From JAJRWS01 sp039831705 (GTDB lineage Bacteria; Planctomycetota; Planctomycetia; Pirellulales; Lacipirellulaceae), in the NCBI GenBank assembly GCA_039831705.1, contig JBDOMT010000472.1:1-6398 (forward strand): a stretch of 6,398 nucleotides of DNA. Direction: 5' to 3'. Below, in pieces: positions 5,728 to 6,398 of this stretch (the first letter of the stretch is position 1; every line of letters begins with the position of its first letter). The position numbers were made by a program, and so were the translations under genes. The notes beneath the pieces were generated by a model. That model worked only from the letters and a program-made list of their open reading frames with translations, was not told where the DNA came from and ran no database searches.

Positions 5728-6213
5728 TCAACTTGCCAAAGCAAACCGACCCCTCCACGCAGTGAAGAGACTCGCAAGGCCCATCACCGCGAACCGCAGA
5801 GACGAAGGCTCAGGAACCGCCGCACTACGACCAGCCGGGGGACTGCCAAAATTCAGATTCCACAGATCGTAGTCGGCTCGCCCTACAGTCGCTGCCCCTG
5901 AGCCGTTGCCGTTCAGGGCCGAAGCATCCAGGCCAAAGTTATCTTGCCACACTGTGTAATCGGCTGCGTCGACGGTGCCGTTACCGTTGTAGTCGCCAGC
6001 TGTGAGGATGATCGGGAATGCTTCGAGGACGTCGTAACCCAGGTCGCGCAACAGGGCCGCATCCAAGTCCGTAAAGTACTTCCGAACATCACTCAGAGAG
6101 TTCGGGTCGAGAACAACTTCTGAGACAATGTCGCCCGAGTCCCACACGAGCGACTGTGTGTTCGTGGAAAAATGACTTTCGTCTCCGGGTGCAAATGATA
6201 GGAATTCGAATCC
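5728..6213 (-). pseudogene. C-terminal part of a secreted dockerin-like, PEP-CTERM protein (frame interrupted upstream)
   Basis: The frame is open from 6213, just after an in-frame TAG (6214-6216), to TGA at 5728. It reads GFEFLSFAPGDESHFS, then SLVWDSGDIVSEVV, KYFTDLDAALLRDLGYDV, a dockerin-like calcium loop DYNGNGTVDAADYTVW with a degenerate second one (NGNGSG...GRADYDLW), and a PEP-CTERM tail: VPEPSS, a hydrophobic helix, and a final RGR cluster. PEP-CTERM tails direct exosortase-dependent processing at the cell envelope. The LDAALLRDLGY end, placed just before the dockerin, resembles the tail of matrixin/reprolysin-like metalloprotease domains; that is inference, and no zinc motif is in the window. 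A GTG at 6147 could start a 139-residue product, but coding-like sequence extends 22 codons further up and no signal peptide is present, so this is a gene fragment cut off by the TAG or by a rearrangement near 6214. Confidence 0.7.
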
Positions 6214-6398
6214 CTACAAGGGGCCACATACCCCCCATACACGTTATGAATAGACCCTTGCGCATGGACCGTGCAGGCGTCACTAAGAGCCTAATGCGTC
6301 CTTCCTCGTTCGATGACCGACAGGAGGGCGGTCCCGGTCTCGTCCAACCAAGATCGGCGGCCCGTCTCGCCAACGCCGCCCAGATACGCCTGCCCAGC
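6214..6398. other. Right-edge stretch without an intact gene
   Basis: Upstream of the interrupted PEP-CTERM frame no frame continues the protein convincingly, so a frameshift alone does not restore it. The only coding-looking piece is the minus-strand partial frame at 6291-6398, listed separately. Confidence 0.4.
6291..6398 (-). pseudogene. Possible C-terminal fragment of an unidentified protein entering from the right edge
   Basis: Reading from the edge gives AGQAYLGGVGETGRRSWLD, then ETGTALLSVIERGRTH and TAG (6291-6293). The composition is protein-like and Gly/Arg-rich, but the piece is only 35 residues and I do not recognise it. It could be the end of a gene beyond the edge, or part of the same damaged gene in another frame. 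Confidence 0.25.

Noticed and set aside
6089..6373. 94-codon minus-strand open frame
   Set aside because: It overlaps the 5' end of the dockerin/PEP-CTERM fragment in another frame, and its Arg/Ser/Cys-rich composition is typical of an out-of-frame reading.

Overview
The window looks like chromosomal DNA of a planctomycete, most likely of the Rhodopirellula/Pirellula type. The main clues are a C-terminal dockerin-like calcium-binding segment followed by a VPEPSS-type PEP-CTERM sorting tail, a secreted glycosidase-like protein (DUF4091) fused to HEAT-like repeats, and loosely packed genes with poor Shine-Dalgarno sites. Assignment below phylum is inference.

Layout, left to right. Positions 1-250 (minus strand) hold the N-terminus of a membrane-anchored protein that runs off the left edge. 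Positions 251-461 are its upstream region. Positions 462-2966 (minus strand) hold a complete paralogue of it: an N-terminal membrane anchor, a Pro/Val-rich linker, a GH123-like/DUF4091 catalytic region and a C-terminal HEAT-repeat domain. The first ~425 bases of the window align with 2694-3182, so the duplicated unit covers both the 5' end of the gene and about 170 bases of upstream DNA. Positions 3120-3716 (minus strand) hold an unrecognised secreted protein that appears truncated; its coding-looking front half runs into a hairpin-rich segment (about 3240-3370) and then into the duplicated upstream block. Positions 3717-4376 contain no convincing intact gene, only two gene-like remnants and a hairpin just before the next gene.

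Positions 4377-5618 (plus strand) encode a complete DUF819/YjcL-type polytopic membrane protein. It converges on 5728-6213 (minus strand), the 3' end of a secreted PEP-CTERM protein whose frame is interrupted upstream by a TAG codon. The last ~185 bases hold only a possible C-terminal fragment of something else.

The genes do not form an obvious pathway. The common theme is cell-surface or exported proteins plus local duplication and decay: one recent tandem duplication and at least two broken or truncated secreted-protein genes. No tRNA, rRNA, CRISPR array or intact mobile element was seen. The most interesting parts are the tandem paralogue pair with its conserved non-coding upstream block, and the unexplained structured segment at 3240-3370.
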